A DNA stretch of 64,000 nucleotides. It comes from Planotetraspora thailandica. GTDB lineage: Bacteria > Actinomycetota > Actinomycetes > Streptosporangiales > Streptosporangiaceae. The notes beneath the pieces are model-generated. The model worked only from the letters and a program-made list of their open reading frames with translations. It was not told the DNA's origin and made no database searches. Below, piece after piece: positions 47,849 to 56,144 of the stretch (position 1 is its first letter; each line of letters begins with the position of its first letter). The stretch lies in NCBI RefSeq assembly GCF_016863335.1, contig NZ_BOOR01000018.1, positions 62,001 to 126,000 on the forward strand, in the 5' to 3' direction. The position numbers and the translations under genes were made by a program.

Positions 47849-48832
47849 ATGAAACAGATCCCATCGTCGTCCCGGCCGAGCTACGTCACCGTTCCCTCAT
47901 ACGAGCCGGGAGACGATTGCCGTACGGCGTTGCAGCAGTTGCGGGTCACCGTGCTCGACAAGTCGATCAGGAGCACCCCCGTCGAGCGGTACGGGGGGAT
48001 CGGGCCGATCACGTTCGGCGACGCCGTGCACGGGGTCGACCTCCGGGTGGAGGGCAGCGAACTGCGCAGGTCGTACCACATCAGTGTGCCGATGACCAGC
48101 CATATGGAGGTACGGCATCGCGGGATCAGTACCGTCGGCACGCGCTCACGCGCCGTGATCTTCGTGCCCGAGGGTGAGGTCACCCTGAACAGATGGGCCG
48201 GGGACTGCCGCCTCGTCTGTGTGGGGTTCGAACGACGCGCCCTCGAGCGGGCGCTCGAAGCCCTGCTGGGTGATTCCGTGACGTCGCAGGTCGCCTTCGC
48301 GCCGACGATGGACACCACATCAGGCCGCGCGCTGAGCCTGATCCAGATGCTTCTGATGCTCAACGGGCAACTCGGTCGTCCCGACAGCATCGCGCGGCAG
48401 TCGCTCGTCGCGCCCCCGTTGGTGGACGGACTGATCCGCGGTTTCCTGCTGGCGACGGATCATCCGTACCGCGAGAGACTCGAGGCGCCCGCCGAGGCGG
48501 GCCGTCCCGTCGCGATCCGCACCGCGATCGACATCATGGAGGCGGATCCGCGGGCGCCGCTCACGACGTCCGTGCTCGCCGCGCAATGCCACGTCAGCGT
48601 CCGGACGCTGCAGGAGGGCTTCCGGCGCCATGTCGGGATGTCGCCCATGGCCTACCTCCGCACGGTACGGCTACGCCGCGCACACGCCGATCTGCGCGCC
48701 GCCGACCCGTCGGTTCAGACCGTGGCGTCGATCGCCCGTCATTGGGGGTTCACCCACCTCGGCCGGTTCGCCGCCGCGCACGAAGCCGAATTCGGCACGT
48801 CGCCGGTTCAGGTCCTGCGCACCCCGCGTTGA
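47849..48832 (+). CDS. AraC family regulator with AraC-binding-like sensor
   Basis: 327 residues. The N-terminal 210 residues form a cupin-like sensor (SYHISVPMTSHMEVRHRG near 70, GEVTLNRWAGDCRLVCVGFERRAL near 110), and two helix-turn-helices end the protein (TTSVLAAQCHVSVRTLQEGFRRHVGMSPMAYLRTVRL near 234, ASIARHWGFTHLGRFAAAHEAEFG near 293). The 100 bp before the gene are unusually AT-rich (TTATTTGACTGTTTAATCC), which marks a promoter and perhaps older transfer. The regulated gene is not evident; the AidB-like gene is convergent. Confidence 0.88.
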   Translation: MKQIPSSSRPSYVTVPSYEPGDDCRTALQQLRVTVLDKSIRSTPVERYGGIGPITFGDAVHGVDLRVEGSELRRSYHISVPMTSHMEVRHRGISTVGTRSRAVIFVPEGEVTLNRWAGDCRLVCVGFERRALERALEALLGDSVTSQVAFAPTMDTTSGRALSLIQMLLMLNGQLGRPDSIARQSLVAPPLVDGLIRGFLLATDHPYRERLEAPAEAGRPVAIRTAIDIMEADPRAPLTTSVLAAQCHVSVRTLQEGFRRHVGMSPMAYLRTVRLRRAHADLRAADPSVQTVASIARHWGFTHLGRFAAAHEAEFGTSPVQVLRTPR

Positions 48833-48871
48833 TCGCCTCAGCGCAGACCGGCCGACCCACTGCCGAGGCGT

Positions 48872-50500
48872 CTACGCGGCCCCCGGGGCTGCTCTGTCGA
48901 TGATCGGCGTGAGGTCGAGCCCGGAGGGAAGGGCGCCGAAGGCGTAGCCGCGGTCATCGCCGAGCCGGGAGGCGCAGAAGGCGTCGGCGACAGCGGCATC
49001 GCCATGCCTGACCAGCAGAGACGCCTGGAGGACGATGGCGAGGTGCTCGACCACACGGCGGGCGCCGAGCTCGGCCGAGGAGGCGCCGGCAAGGAAGTCC
49101 TTGGCGCGGTAGATACCGGAGTCGAGACGCCCGTCAGAGCCCTTGGCCAGCTCGACCTCCTCGAAGAAGGCGTCGAGGGTCTCGGGCTCCTTGACGATGG
49201 CCCGGAACACGTCGAGTGCGGCGATGTTGCCCGACCCCTCCCAGATGCCGTTCAAGGGCGAATCCCGGAAGAGCCGGGGCATCTGCGACTCCTCCACGTA
49301 TCCGTTGCCTCCGAGGCATTCCAGTGACTCGGCGGCGTGAACGGGCGCCCGCTTGCAGATCCAGTACTTCGCGGCGGCCAGTGCTGTACGGCGGAACATG
49401 CCTTCGGCGGCGTCGCCGCGAACCGCGCGATCGGTCGCACCGGCGAGTCGCATCATCAGCGTGGTGGCGGCTTCGGACTCCAGCGCCAGGTCGGCCAGAA
49501 CGTTGCGCATGAGCGGCTGCTCGACGAGGGGCTTCCCGAAAGCCCTGCGGTGGCGGGCGTGGTGGATCGCCTGGGCCACGCCGTACCGCATGCCGGCCGC
49601 CGAGCCGATCACGCAGTCGAGCCTGGTCATGTTGACCATCTCGATGATCGTGCGGACGCCGCGTCCCTCTTCGCCGACGAGGAAGGCGATCGCCCCCTCG
49701 TACTCCACCTCCGCCGAGGCGTTGGACTTGTTCCCCAGCTTGTCCTTGAGGCGCATGAGCCGCATCGCGTTGCGGGAGCCGTCCGGCAGCACGCGCGGCA
49801 GAAGGAAGCAGGAAAGGCCGCCGGGCGCCTGCGCGAGCACCAGGAACACGTCGCACATCGGGGCGGAGTTGAACCATTTGTGGCCCGTGATGGCGAACGT
49901 GCCGTCGCCCAGCCGTTCCGCCTGGGTGGTGTTCGCACGGACGTCGGAGCCGCCCTGCTTCTCCGTCATCGCCATCCCGGCGAGCACGCCCCGCTTTTCC
50001 CGCGCCGGGCGCAGGCCGAAGTCGTACGTCCGGGAGGCGAGCAGGGGCTCCCATTCGGCCCTGAGCTCGGGGGAGTGCCTGAGGGCCGCGACGGCGGCGT
50101 ACGTCATGGAGATCGGGCACCCGTGGCCGGCCTCGACCTGCGACCACGTGAAGAACTTGGCGGCCCGCGCCACGTGGGCACCCGGCCGCGCGGACGTCCA
50201 CGGCGAGGCGTGCAGGCCGCCCGCGACCGCGACCGCCATGAGCTCGTGCCAGGCCGGGTGGAACTCCACCTCGTCGATACGGTGGCCGTACCGGTCGTGC
50301 GTCCGGAGGACGGGCGGATTCTCGTTGGCCAGCCGACCCCACTCCTGGGCCTTCGCGCCGCCGGCCAGGAGGCCGAGCTGGCGGAGCTCCCCGGTCGCCC
50401 AGTCGGCGCCTTCGCGGGTCAGCCCGTCGAGCAGCGCGCGGTCGCTCGAGACGTCGTACCCGGTCAGTGGCGGCGGCTGGTTGGTCACGTCGTGGGTCAT
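48872..50500 (-). CDS. AidB-like acyl-CoA dehydrogenase
   Basis: 542 residues, longer than normal acyl-CoA dehydrogenases and of AidB size. GMAMTEKQGGSDVRANTTQAE near 176 and ITGHKWFNSAPMCDVFLVLAQA near 198 form the FAD-contacting region; ESLECLGGNGYVEESQMPRLFRDSPLNGIWEGSGNIAALDVFRA near 400 is the AidB signature. AidB is part of the adaptive response to alkylation in E. coli and may protect DNA; the reaction is unclear. A palindromic region 24-58 bp upstream probably controls it. Confidence 0.9.
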   Translation of the reverse strand: MTHDVTNQPPPLTGYDVSSDRALLDGLTREGADWATGELRQLGLLAGGAKAQEWGRLANENPPVLRTHDRYGHRIDEVEFHPAWHELMAVAVAGGLHASPWTSARPGAHVARAAKFFTWSQVEAGHGCPISMTYAAVAALRHSPELRAEWEPLLASRTYDFGLRPAREKRGVLAGMAMTEKQGGSDVRANTTQAERLGDGTFAITGHKWFNSAPMCDVFLVLAQAPGGLSCFLLPRVLPDGSRNAMRLMRLKDKLGNKSNASAEVEYEGAIAFLVGEEGRGVRTIIEMVNMTRLDCVIGSAAGMRYGVAQAIHHARHRRAFGKPLVEQPLMRNVLADLALESEAATTLMMRLAGATDRAVRGDAAEGMFRRTALAAAKYWICKRAPVHAAESLECLGGNGYVEESQMPRLFRDSPLNGIWEGSGNIAALDVFRAIVKEPETLDAFFEEVELAKGSDGRLDSGIYRAKDFLAGASSAELGARRVVEHLAIVLQASLLVRHGDAAVADAFCASRLGDDRGYAFGALPSGLDLTPIIDRAAPGAA

Positions 50501-50523
50501 GCGGCCTCCTGTCGGCTTTCCAT

Positions 50524-50558
50524 CACCATCTCAACATTTCAATTCGAATGGTGAAATG
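50524..50558. promoter_or_regulatory. Overlapping inverted repeats upstream of the AidB-like gene
   Basis: CATTTCA at 50535-50541 faces TGAAATG at 50552-50558 and encloses the palindrome ATTCGAAT (50542-50549). CACCAT at 50524-50529 also faces ATGGTG at 50548-50553. The block lies 24 bp before the acyl-CoA dehydrogenase ATG and is a likely operator; the binder is unknown. Confidence 0.55.
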
Positions 50559-50670
50559 CGCAGGTCGCGGGAGCGAACTTCACGATCACGGAACCTGTCC
50601 TTCTCGAGGAGAGGTGATTCGTTCCCAAGGAGGATGGGGAGATCGCGCTCCTCCGCGTAGCCTGGAAAAC

Positions 50671-51579
50671 GTGAGCGATCCAGGTGAAATGCGGGCTTCC
50701 GACGCCGAGCGGGAATCAGTGGTGGAGCGGCTTCGTGAGGCGTCGGTCGAGGGCCGTCTGACGCTCGCCGAGCTCACCGAACGCACCGAGGCGGCCTACC
50801 TGGCGCGAACCCACGCCGAGCTCGCGCAGCTCACCGTCGACCTCCCCGGAGGAGCGCCGGCCGCCCGCCGGCAGCAGCCACCGGCCGCGCCGCAGACGCC
50901 GGGCAGGGTCAGGAAGTGGATCGTCGCCGTCATGGGCGACACCAAGCGCAACGGCACGTGGAAGATCGATCAGGAGATCGGCGCGGTCTGCGTGATGGGC
51001 GACGTGACGCTCGACCTTCGCCAGGCCGAGGTGCGCACGCCCGAGGTGGACATCGTCGCCACCTGTGTCATGGGAGACATCAAGATCATCGTTCCGGACG
51101 GGGTGGACGTCGAACTGTCGGGCGTGACCATCATGGGCGACAAGAAGGTCCAGGTGGTGGAGGCACCGAGCGGGCAGAGCGCTCCCGTCGTGCGGGTCAA
51201 GGCCTACGTCCTCATGGGCGATGTGAAGATCATCGGCGACTCGCGGGCCGAGCCGATCAAGCGCGGCTGGTTCGCCTGGAGCGAGTGGTGGTGGGACCGC
51301 CGCAAGGAGATGCGCCAGCACCTGCTCACGGGGCTGCACGACTCCATCGAGGACGGCAGGCACGCTTACGAGCAGATGAGACGGGACGAGCGCGACGCCG
51401 AAAGGGAGTATCGCCGGGAGGAGGGCGACGCCCGTCGTGAGCTCCATCGCCGGAACCGGGAGACGCTCCGGGACGATCTCCAGGCCCACCGGGACATGAT
51501 TCGCGAGGAAAGGCAGGCGCGCCGGGATTATCGCCGGGAGTCCCGTGACTCGTGGCACCAGCCCCGCCACGACGACTGA
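50671..51579 (+). CDS. DUF1707 and LiaF-like envelope-stress protein
   Basis: 302 residues from GTG 50671. DUF1707 occupies about 7-58 (MRASDAERESVVERLREASVEGRLTLAELTERTEAAYLARTHAEL). Residues about 85-190 repeat the VMGDxxxxG pattern (AVMGDTKRNG, CVMGDVTLD, CVMGDIKI, TIMGDKKVQ, LMGDVKIIG), as in the C-terminal beta-helix of LiaF/VraT-type proteins. The last 100 residues are highly charged and helical (RRDERDAEREYRREEGDARRELHRR). No membrane segment is seen. It probably senses or buffers cell envelope stress; this is inferred from the family. Repeat array 4 follows 39 bp after the stop. Confidence 0.85.
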   Translation: MSDPGEMRASDAERESVVERLREASVEGRLTLAELTERTEAAYLARTHAELAQLTVDLPGGAPAARRQQPPAAPQTPGRVRKWIVAVMGDTKRNGTWKIDQEIGAVCVMGDVTLDLRQAEVRTPEVDIVATCVMGDIKIIVPDGVDVELSGVTIMGDKKVQVVEAPSGQSAPVVRVKAYVLMGDVKIIGDSRAEPIKRGWFAWSEWWWDRRKEMRQHLLTGLHDSIEDGRHAYEQMRRDERDAEREYRREEGDARRELHRRNRETLRDDLQAHRDMIREERQARRDYRRESRDSWHQPRHDD

Positions 51580-51615
51580 CCACTGAGTATCCCAGGCCCC
51601 CTCCGCCGCCCCTCG

Positions 51616-51788
51616 CCGTGATCATGCAGAAGTTCGGTGATGTGTGCCCTGAACTGGGGTTTCATCATTCGTGATCATGCAGAAGTTCGGGTGAACCCTC
51701 GCCCACCAGGCGAGACGTCATTCGTGATCATGCAGAAGTTCGCGCGATCCCGCGCCGACCAGGCGAGACGTCATCCGTGACCATGCAC
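51616..51788 (+). repeat. Array 4 of the 53-bp repeat family (forward half)
   Basis: Cores begin at 51618, 51671, 51724 and 51777, spaced exactly 53 bp. The last, nearest cbiX, is degenerate (GTGACCATGCAC). The second and third units share a CACCAGGCGAGACGTCAT-like block, showing recent unit duplication. With array 5 on the other side of cbiX and in the opposite orientation, it forms a split symmetric array. Confidence 0.93.
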
Positions 51789-51823
51789 AAGCGGCCTCAC
51801 GTCCGGAAGCGCGCAGGCCGATC

Positions 51824-52576
51824 TCAGGCCGTCGCGACCGCCGTCGAGCGCCGTACGGCCTGGCCGTACCTCTCCTGGACGATGGCCACCAGCTCGGGAG
51901 CGGGCCCGAGCACGCCGGCCACGACACTCGCCCCCGCCTCCAGCGTGTCGCGCTCCACCTTGTCGGAGAAATGCCCCGGAGCCAGCAGATAGGGGGCGAC
52001 CACCACCTTGGGCGCTCCTGTGCGGATGAGCCGTACCACTTCCTGGGCGGGAGTGGGGGAGGCGGCCGAGGCGAAGGCGGCGGTGACCGACCACCAGGGA
52101 CGCGCCCGCGCCCATTCGCGGGCCATGCGGGTGATGACGGCGTTCGCGCGGGCGTCGCTTGATCCGGCGGACACGAGCACCACGGCGGTCTCCGGGTCGC
52201 CCGGGGTCACACCGGCCTCGGTCAGGCGCCGTTCGAGCGCGGCGATGAGGAGCGGATGGGGGCCGAGGGTGTCGCCGTACGCGATGTGGAGCCGCGGCCG
52301 CCTGGCGGACGTCTCGCGGAGTGCGGCGGGGATGTCCACGCGGCTGTGATACGCCGCGGTCAGCAGCAGAGGAAGGACGACGGCCTGGTCGAGCCCGGAA
52401 AGGGCCTGGGGCAGGCTCGGCGGGGCGTGGTCCAGGTACGCCGTCCGCACGTCGAGCCCGGGCTCCGCCAGCCGTACGGCATGCAGCAGAGCCTCCACCG
52501 CCGCGGCGGCACGCGGGTCGCGGGACCCGTGCGCCACCGCGATCAGCGGCGGTCGGTCGGTGGTACGGCTCTGCAT
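51824..52576 (-). CDS. cbiX: Sirohydrochlorin chelatase (CbiX/SirB type)
   Basis: 250 residues if it starts at ATG 52576, within the innermost repeat of array 5 (GTGATCATGCAG); the in-frame GTG two codons earlier is the alternative. LIAVAHGSRDPRAAAAVEAL near 11 gives the first active-site His, and TAAYHSRVDIPAAL near 75 the second; the fold then repeats as a pseudo-duplicate (VVLVSAGSSDARANAVI near 135, VVAPYLLAPGHFSDKV near 190). It inserts iron (or cobalt) into sirohydrochlorin, making the sirohaem needed by the sulfite reductase encoded upstream in the same direction. Confidence 0.87.
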   Translation of the reverse strand: MQSRTTDRPPLIAVAHGSRDPRAAAAVEALLHAVRLAEPGLDVRTAYLDHAPPSLPQALSGLDQAVVLPLLLTAAYHSRVDIPAALRETSARRPRLHIAYGDTLGPHPLLIAALERRLTEAGVTPGDPETAVVLVSAGSSDARANAVITRMAREWARARPWWSVTAAFASAASPTPAQEVVRLIRTGAPKVVVAPYLLAPGHFSDKVERDTLEAGASVVAGVLGPAPELVAIVQERYGQAVRRSTAVATA

Positions 52577-52690
52577 GATCACGGTTGGTGTTTCGCCTGC
52601 TCGTCGGGTGTTTGCTCGAACTTCTGCATGATCACGAATGGAGAACTCGCAGATCAGGGCACACATCTCCGAAGTTCTGCATGATCACGC
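52573..52690 (-). repeat. Array 5 of the 53-bp repeat family (inverted half)
   Basis: Inverted cores end at 52582, 52635 and 52688, spaced exactly 53 bp. The copy nearest cbiX is cut after GTGATCATGCAG and supplies the likely cbiX start codon. On the minus strand the array begins 31 bp after the cysH stop and reads in the forward sense between cysH and cbiX. Confidence 0.93.
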
Positions 52691-52718
52691 CCCTGTGGGG
52701 AGCGTGGTCACGCCTCGA

Positions 52719-53447
52719 TCAGAGGTGGATGCCGCACTCGGTCTTGCCGAGGCCCTGCCAGCGTCCGCTCCTGGGGTCTTCGCCGGGGGCGACCTGCCGG
52801 GTGCAGGGGGCGCAGCCGATCGACGGGTAGTTGTCGTAGTGCAGGGGGTTGATCAACACGCCGTTGTCGGCGATGTAGTTGTCGACGTCCTCCTGCGTCC
52901 ACCGCGCGATCGGGTTGACCTTGACCATCTGCCGCTTGGCGTCCCACTCCACGACCTTGGTGCCGATACGGGTCGTCGACTCGTCGCGGCGGATTCCGGA
53001 GATCCAGGCGAGGTACGGCTCGAGCGCCCGGTTGAGGGGCTCCACCTTCCGCAGGTAGCAGCACAGGTCGGGGTTGCGGCCGAACAGGCGGGGGCCGAGG
53101 TCGCGGTCCTGTTCGGCCACCGTGCGCGACGGCTCGATGTTGATCAGGTTGACGTCGTAGACCTGCTGGACGGCGTCGCGCGTGCCGATGGTCTCGGCGA
53201 AGTGGTAGCCGGTGTCGATGAACAGCACGTCCACGCCGGGCTTGACCCTGCTGACCAGGTCGATCAGCAGGGCGTCGCTCATCGAGGACGTCAGGCAGAG
53301 CCGGTCGCCGAACGTGGCGGCAGCCCAGCGGATGATCTCCCGGGCGGGGGCGTCCTCCAGGAACTGCGCGGCCGACTCGACGATGCCCTGCAGGTCGAGT
53401 GTCGCCCGCTGTCTTTCCAGTCCGACCTCGATGTCCACCAGACTCAT
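52719..53447 (-). CDS. cysH: Phosphoadenylyl/adenylyl-sulfate reductase
   Basis: 242 residues. Iron-sulfur cysteines are present (CC at 129-130, C212, C215), with the catalytic Cys in ECGIHL at 238, so it is of the [4Fe-4S] type that usually reduces adenylyl sulfate to sulfite. LFIDTGYHFAET near 75 and the PLNRALEPYLAWISGIRRDES segment near 137 bind the substrate. It works between sulfate activation and the sulfite reductase. Encoded 34 bp after the small zinc ribbon gene. Confidence 0.95.
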   Translation of the reverse strand: MSLVDIEVGLERQRATLDLQGIVESAAQFLEDAPAREIIRWAAATFGDRLCLTSSMSDALLIDLVSRVKPGVDVLFIDTGYHFAETIGTRDAVQQVYDVNLINIEPSRTVAEQDRDLGPRLFGRNPDLCCYLRKVEPLNRALEPYLAWISGIRRDESTTRIGTKVVEWDAKRQMVKVNPIARWTQEDVDNYIADNGVLINPLHYDNYPSIGCAPCTRQVAPGEDPRSGRWQGLGKTECGIHL

Positions 53448-53481
53448 CTCTTACTCCTCACACGTCGTTCAAAAAGATCGT

Positions 53482-53634
53482 TCACGAGCGCACGCCGAGC
53501 CCGAGGAACTTCACCCGGAAGGCCCGAGCACAGGAGCGGCAGTACCACCCGTAGCTCTCTTCCTCGGTGACGTAGGGCTCGAGGTCTTCCTCGCCGCAGT
53601 ACGGGCAGTAGAACGGCGCCGCTCTCTCGCTCAT
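53482..53634 (-). CDS. Small zinc ribbon protein of the sulfur operon
   Basis: 50 residues from ATG 53634. Two Cys pairs (YCPYC near 9 and YCRSC near 31) form a zinc ribbon; the C-terminus is RVKFLGLG. Small proteins like this are found between sulfite reductase and cysH genes in many actinomycetes. The function is unknown; a role in iron-sulfur or electron transfer partners is possible. In the 115 bp between it and sir I see no gene. Confidence 0.75.
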   Translation of the reverse strand: MSERAAPFYCPYCGEEDLEPYVTEEESYGWYCRSCARAFRVKFLGLGVRS

Positions 53635-53749
53635 GCGCTCGCTCCGCTCGCTGGTCTCGGGCGCCTTTGAGGCGTTGCCTTCCCTTGTCGCGCTTGGTCG
53701 CTGCGCTTCCGCGCGCTCCGCGGTCCAGGCAACGCCGCGCCCTCGATGC

Positions 53750-55432
53750 TCATTTGAGGTCGGCCTCGTCCGCGCGCTGGACCCACTCGCTGAAGGTCTC
53801 GCCTTCGTTCTTCTGCTTCTCGAAGTTCCGCACGACCCGCTCCACGTAGTCGGGCAGTTCCTCGGCGGTCGCCTTGAGCCCGCGGACCTTGCGGCCGAAG
53901 TTGGGGTTGAGGCCGATGGACCCGCCCAGGTGCACCTGGAAGCCCTCGACCTGCTCACCCTGGTCGTTGACGACCAGCTGGCCCTTGAGGCCGATGTCGG
54001 CGACCTGGATGCGGGCGCAGGAGTTGGGGCATCCGTTGACGTTGATGGTCAGCGGCTCGGTGAAGTCGGGAAGCCGCCTCTCCAGCTCGTCGATCAGGTC
54101 GGAGGCGGTGGCCTTGGTCTCGACGATGGCCAGCTTGCAGAACTCGATTCCGGTGCACGCCATGGTCTGGCGGCGGAAGGTGGACGGGTTGACCTGGAGG
54201 TCGGCCGCCTCCAGTTCCTTGACGATCGAGTCGACCTGGTCGGGGGCGACGTCGAGGATGACCATCTTCTGCTCGACCGTCGTGCGCACCCGGGTGGCGC
54301 CGTGCCGTTCGGCGATGTCGGCGATCCGGTGCAGCTTGTCGCCGTCGACCCGGCCGACCTTGGGGGCGAACCCCACGTAGAAGTTCCCGTCCTTCTGCGG
54401 GTGGACGCCGACGTGGTCGCGGCGGCCGCCACGGGGCAGCGCGGGGGCCGGCCCGTCGGCCAGGGCGTAGCCCAGGTAGTCGGACTCGAGGACCTGGCGG
54501 AACTTCTCCGCGCCCCAGTCGTTGACCAGGAACTTGATGCGGGCCCGGTGCCGCAGGCGGCGGTAGCCGTAGTCGCGGAAGATGCCGCAGATCCCCGCCC
54601 AGACCTCGTGGACCTGCTCGGGCCGTACGAACGCGCCGAGCCTCTTGGCGAACATCGGGTTGGTCGACAGGCCGCCGCCGACCCAGACGTCGAAGCCCTG
54701 CTCGCCCTGCTCGTTCACGACACCGACGAACGCGATGTCGTTGATCTCGTGGACGGTGCAGTGCGCCGTGCAGCCGCTGATCGCCGACTTGAACTTCCTG
54801 GGCAGGTTGGAGAACTCCTTCTGCCCGATGTACCGCTCGTTGATGTCGTGGATCTGCTGGGTGCCGTCGATCGTCTCGTCGGCGTCGATGCCAGCCAGCG
54901 GGCAGCCCAGGATGACGCGGGGAGTGTCACCGCAGGCCTCCATGGTGGACAGGCCGACGGCCTCGAGCCGCTCCCAGATGTCGGGCACGGACTCGACCTC
55001 GATCCAGTGGAGCTGGATGTTCTGCCGGTCGGTGATGTCGGCGGTGCCCCTGGCGTACTCGTTGGAGATGTCGGCGATCACCCGGAGCTGTTCGAGGTCG
55101 AGCTGACCGCCGTCGATGCGCACCCGGAGCATGAAGTAGCGGTCGTCAAGCTCTTCGGGCTCGAGGATGGCCGTCTTGCCGCCGTCGATCCCGGGCTTGC
55201 GCTGCGTGTACAAGCCGTACCAGCGGAACCGGCCCCGCAGGTCGGCGGGGTCGATCGAGTCGAAACCGCGCTTCGAGTAGACGTCGATGATCCGCTGACG
55301 GACGTTGAGCCCGTCGTCGTTCTTCTTGTTCTCCTCGTTCTTGTTCAGCGGCTCACGGTAACCGAGAGCCCACTGACCTTCGCCGCGCGGGCGCTTGTGG
55401 TGGCGGTTCGCCGGGCGGGCCGGGGTGCTCAT
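53750..55432 (-). CDS. sir: Ferredoxin-dependent sulfite/nitrite reductase
   Basis: 560 residues from ATG 55432, with AAAGGAC 6 bp upstream (a GTG two codons earlier is possible). The sirohaem-[4Fe-4S] cysteines are in MACTGIEFCKLAIVETK (C-x5-C) and NGCPNSCARIQ (C-x3-C); basic sirohaem contacts lie in TDRQNIQLHW near 135 and FRRQTMACTG. It reduces sulfite to sulfide with ferredoxin electrons. First enzyme gene of the sulfur set. A 27-residue leader peptide gene lies 143 bp upstream. Confidence 0.93.
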   Translation of the reverse strand: MSTPARPANRHHKRPRGEGQWALGYREPLNKNEENKKNDDGLNVRQRIIDVYSKRGFDSIDPADLRGRFRWYGLYTQRKPGIDGGKTAILEPEELDDRYFMLRVRIDGGQLDLEQLRVIADISNEYARGTADITDRQNIQLHWIEVESVPDIWERLEAVGLSTMEACGDTPRVILGCPLAGIDADETIDGTQQIHDINERYIGQKEFSNLPRKFKSAISGCTAHCTVHEINDIAFVGVVNEQGEQGFDVWVGGGLSTNPMFAKRLGAFVRPEQVHEVWAGICGIFRDYGYRRLRHRARIKFLVNDWGAEKFRQVLESDYLGYALADGPAPALPRGGRRDHVGVHPQKDGNFYVGFAPKVGRVDGDKLHRIADIAERHGATRVRTTVEQKMVILDVAPDQVDSIVKELEAADLQVNPSTFRRQTMACTGIEFCKLAIVETKATASDLIDELERRLPDFTEPLTINVNGCPNSCARIQVADIGLKGQLVVNDQGEQVEGFQVHLGGSIGLNPNFGRKVRGLKATAEELPDYVERVVRNFEKQKNEGETFSEWVQRADEADLK

Positions 55433-55575
55433 GGGCACGTCCTTTTCCGTGTGATCGGTCTGAGGATCGGTCTACGGTTCGGACGCGCTTGGGGCAGGCG
55501 GCCTCGCGCTCCTCATCGAGCGGATGGCATGAAAAAAAGACGCCTGGTGCGCGCCCGATTCAACAGCGGGAGCGG

Positions 55576-55659
55576 TCAGCCGGCGTCGATACAGATGGCG
55601 GAGCGGACACGCAGAAGGTCGACGTGACGTCGCACGACGAGCAATGGGTCCGCTGGCAT
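55576..55659 (-). CDS. Leader peptide of the sir sulfur operon
   Basis: 27 residues: MPADPLLVVRRHVDLLRV, then RSAICIDAG. The RRHVDL..R..SA.C pattern is that of the short putative leader peptides annotated upstream of sulfate or sulfite assimilation genes in actinomycetes. It contains one Cys near its end, so ribosome stalling on that codon when cysteinyl-tRNA is scarce could control downstream expression, as known for Cys-containing leader ORFs in mycobacteria. The gap to sir (143 bp) leaves room for an attenuator. Confidence 0.7.
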   Translation of the reverse strand: MPADPLLVVRRHVDLLRVRSAICIDAG

Positions 55660-55747
55660 GTCCTAAACGATACCCCGGAGATCCTGGATGTCCAAGTTCG
55701 TGTCCAGGATTCGGGATCGTAACCGGTCCTTCATTCTGAGGTACGGA

Positions 55748-55894
55748 TCATCCCTGGCTGACCCAGTTCTCCGGCGGCTCGGTGTGCCGGTCGTCCAGCG
55801 ACTCCTGGTGCTGGCAGTCGCACCACGATCCGCCGCGGCAGTCCTCGTGTCGCCGGTCCTTGCACGAGTCGCAGATCATGTGTTCATTGTTCAC
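55748..55894 (-). CDS. Small Cys/His-rich protein, unknown function
   Basis: 48 residues if it starts at GTG 55894 (43 if at ATG 55879): MNNEHMICDSCKDRRHEDC, then RGGSWCDCQHQESLDD and an acidic-aromatic tail. Five Cys and several His in CDSCxxxRHxDC-x5-WCDCQH could bind zinc or an iron-sulfur centre. I have seen the CDSC...WCDCQH pattern in hypothetical proteins of actinomycetes, with no assigned function. No Shine-Dalgarno is clear. It is on the same strand as sir, 89 bp before the leader peptide. Confidence 0.65.
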   Translation of the reverse strand: MNNEHMICDSCKDRRHEDCRGGSWCDCQHQESLDDRHTEPPENWVSQG

Positions 55895-56144
55895 GCCCGG
55901 TTACACCCGGGTGAACCGCGGGTCGCGGCCGGGCGCATGATCGGCGTGGGTGACGCCTCGCCCTCGCGGGCGGGCCGATTCCCCCCTATTGTGGGCCACG
56001 GCGTCGGCGTTAATGACCTGGTTTGCCCCAGGTTGGCGGTATTCGCGCCGGGCGCGGGTAGGGCTCATATCCGGCAGCGGGTGTCTGCGTTCATGATCAC
56101 AATGAGCCGCGGGCACCTTCACTCTGCGTATACGGTTGGGTGCC

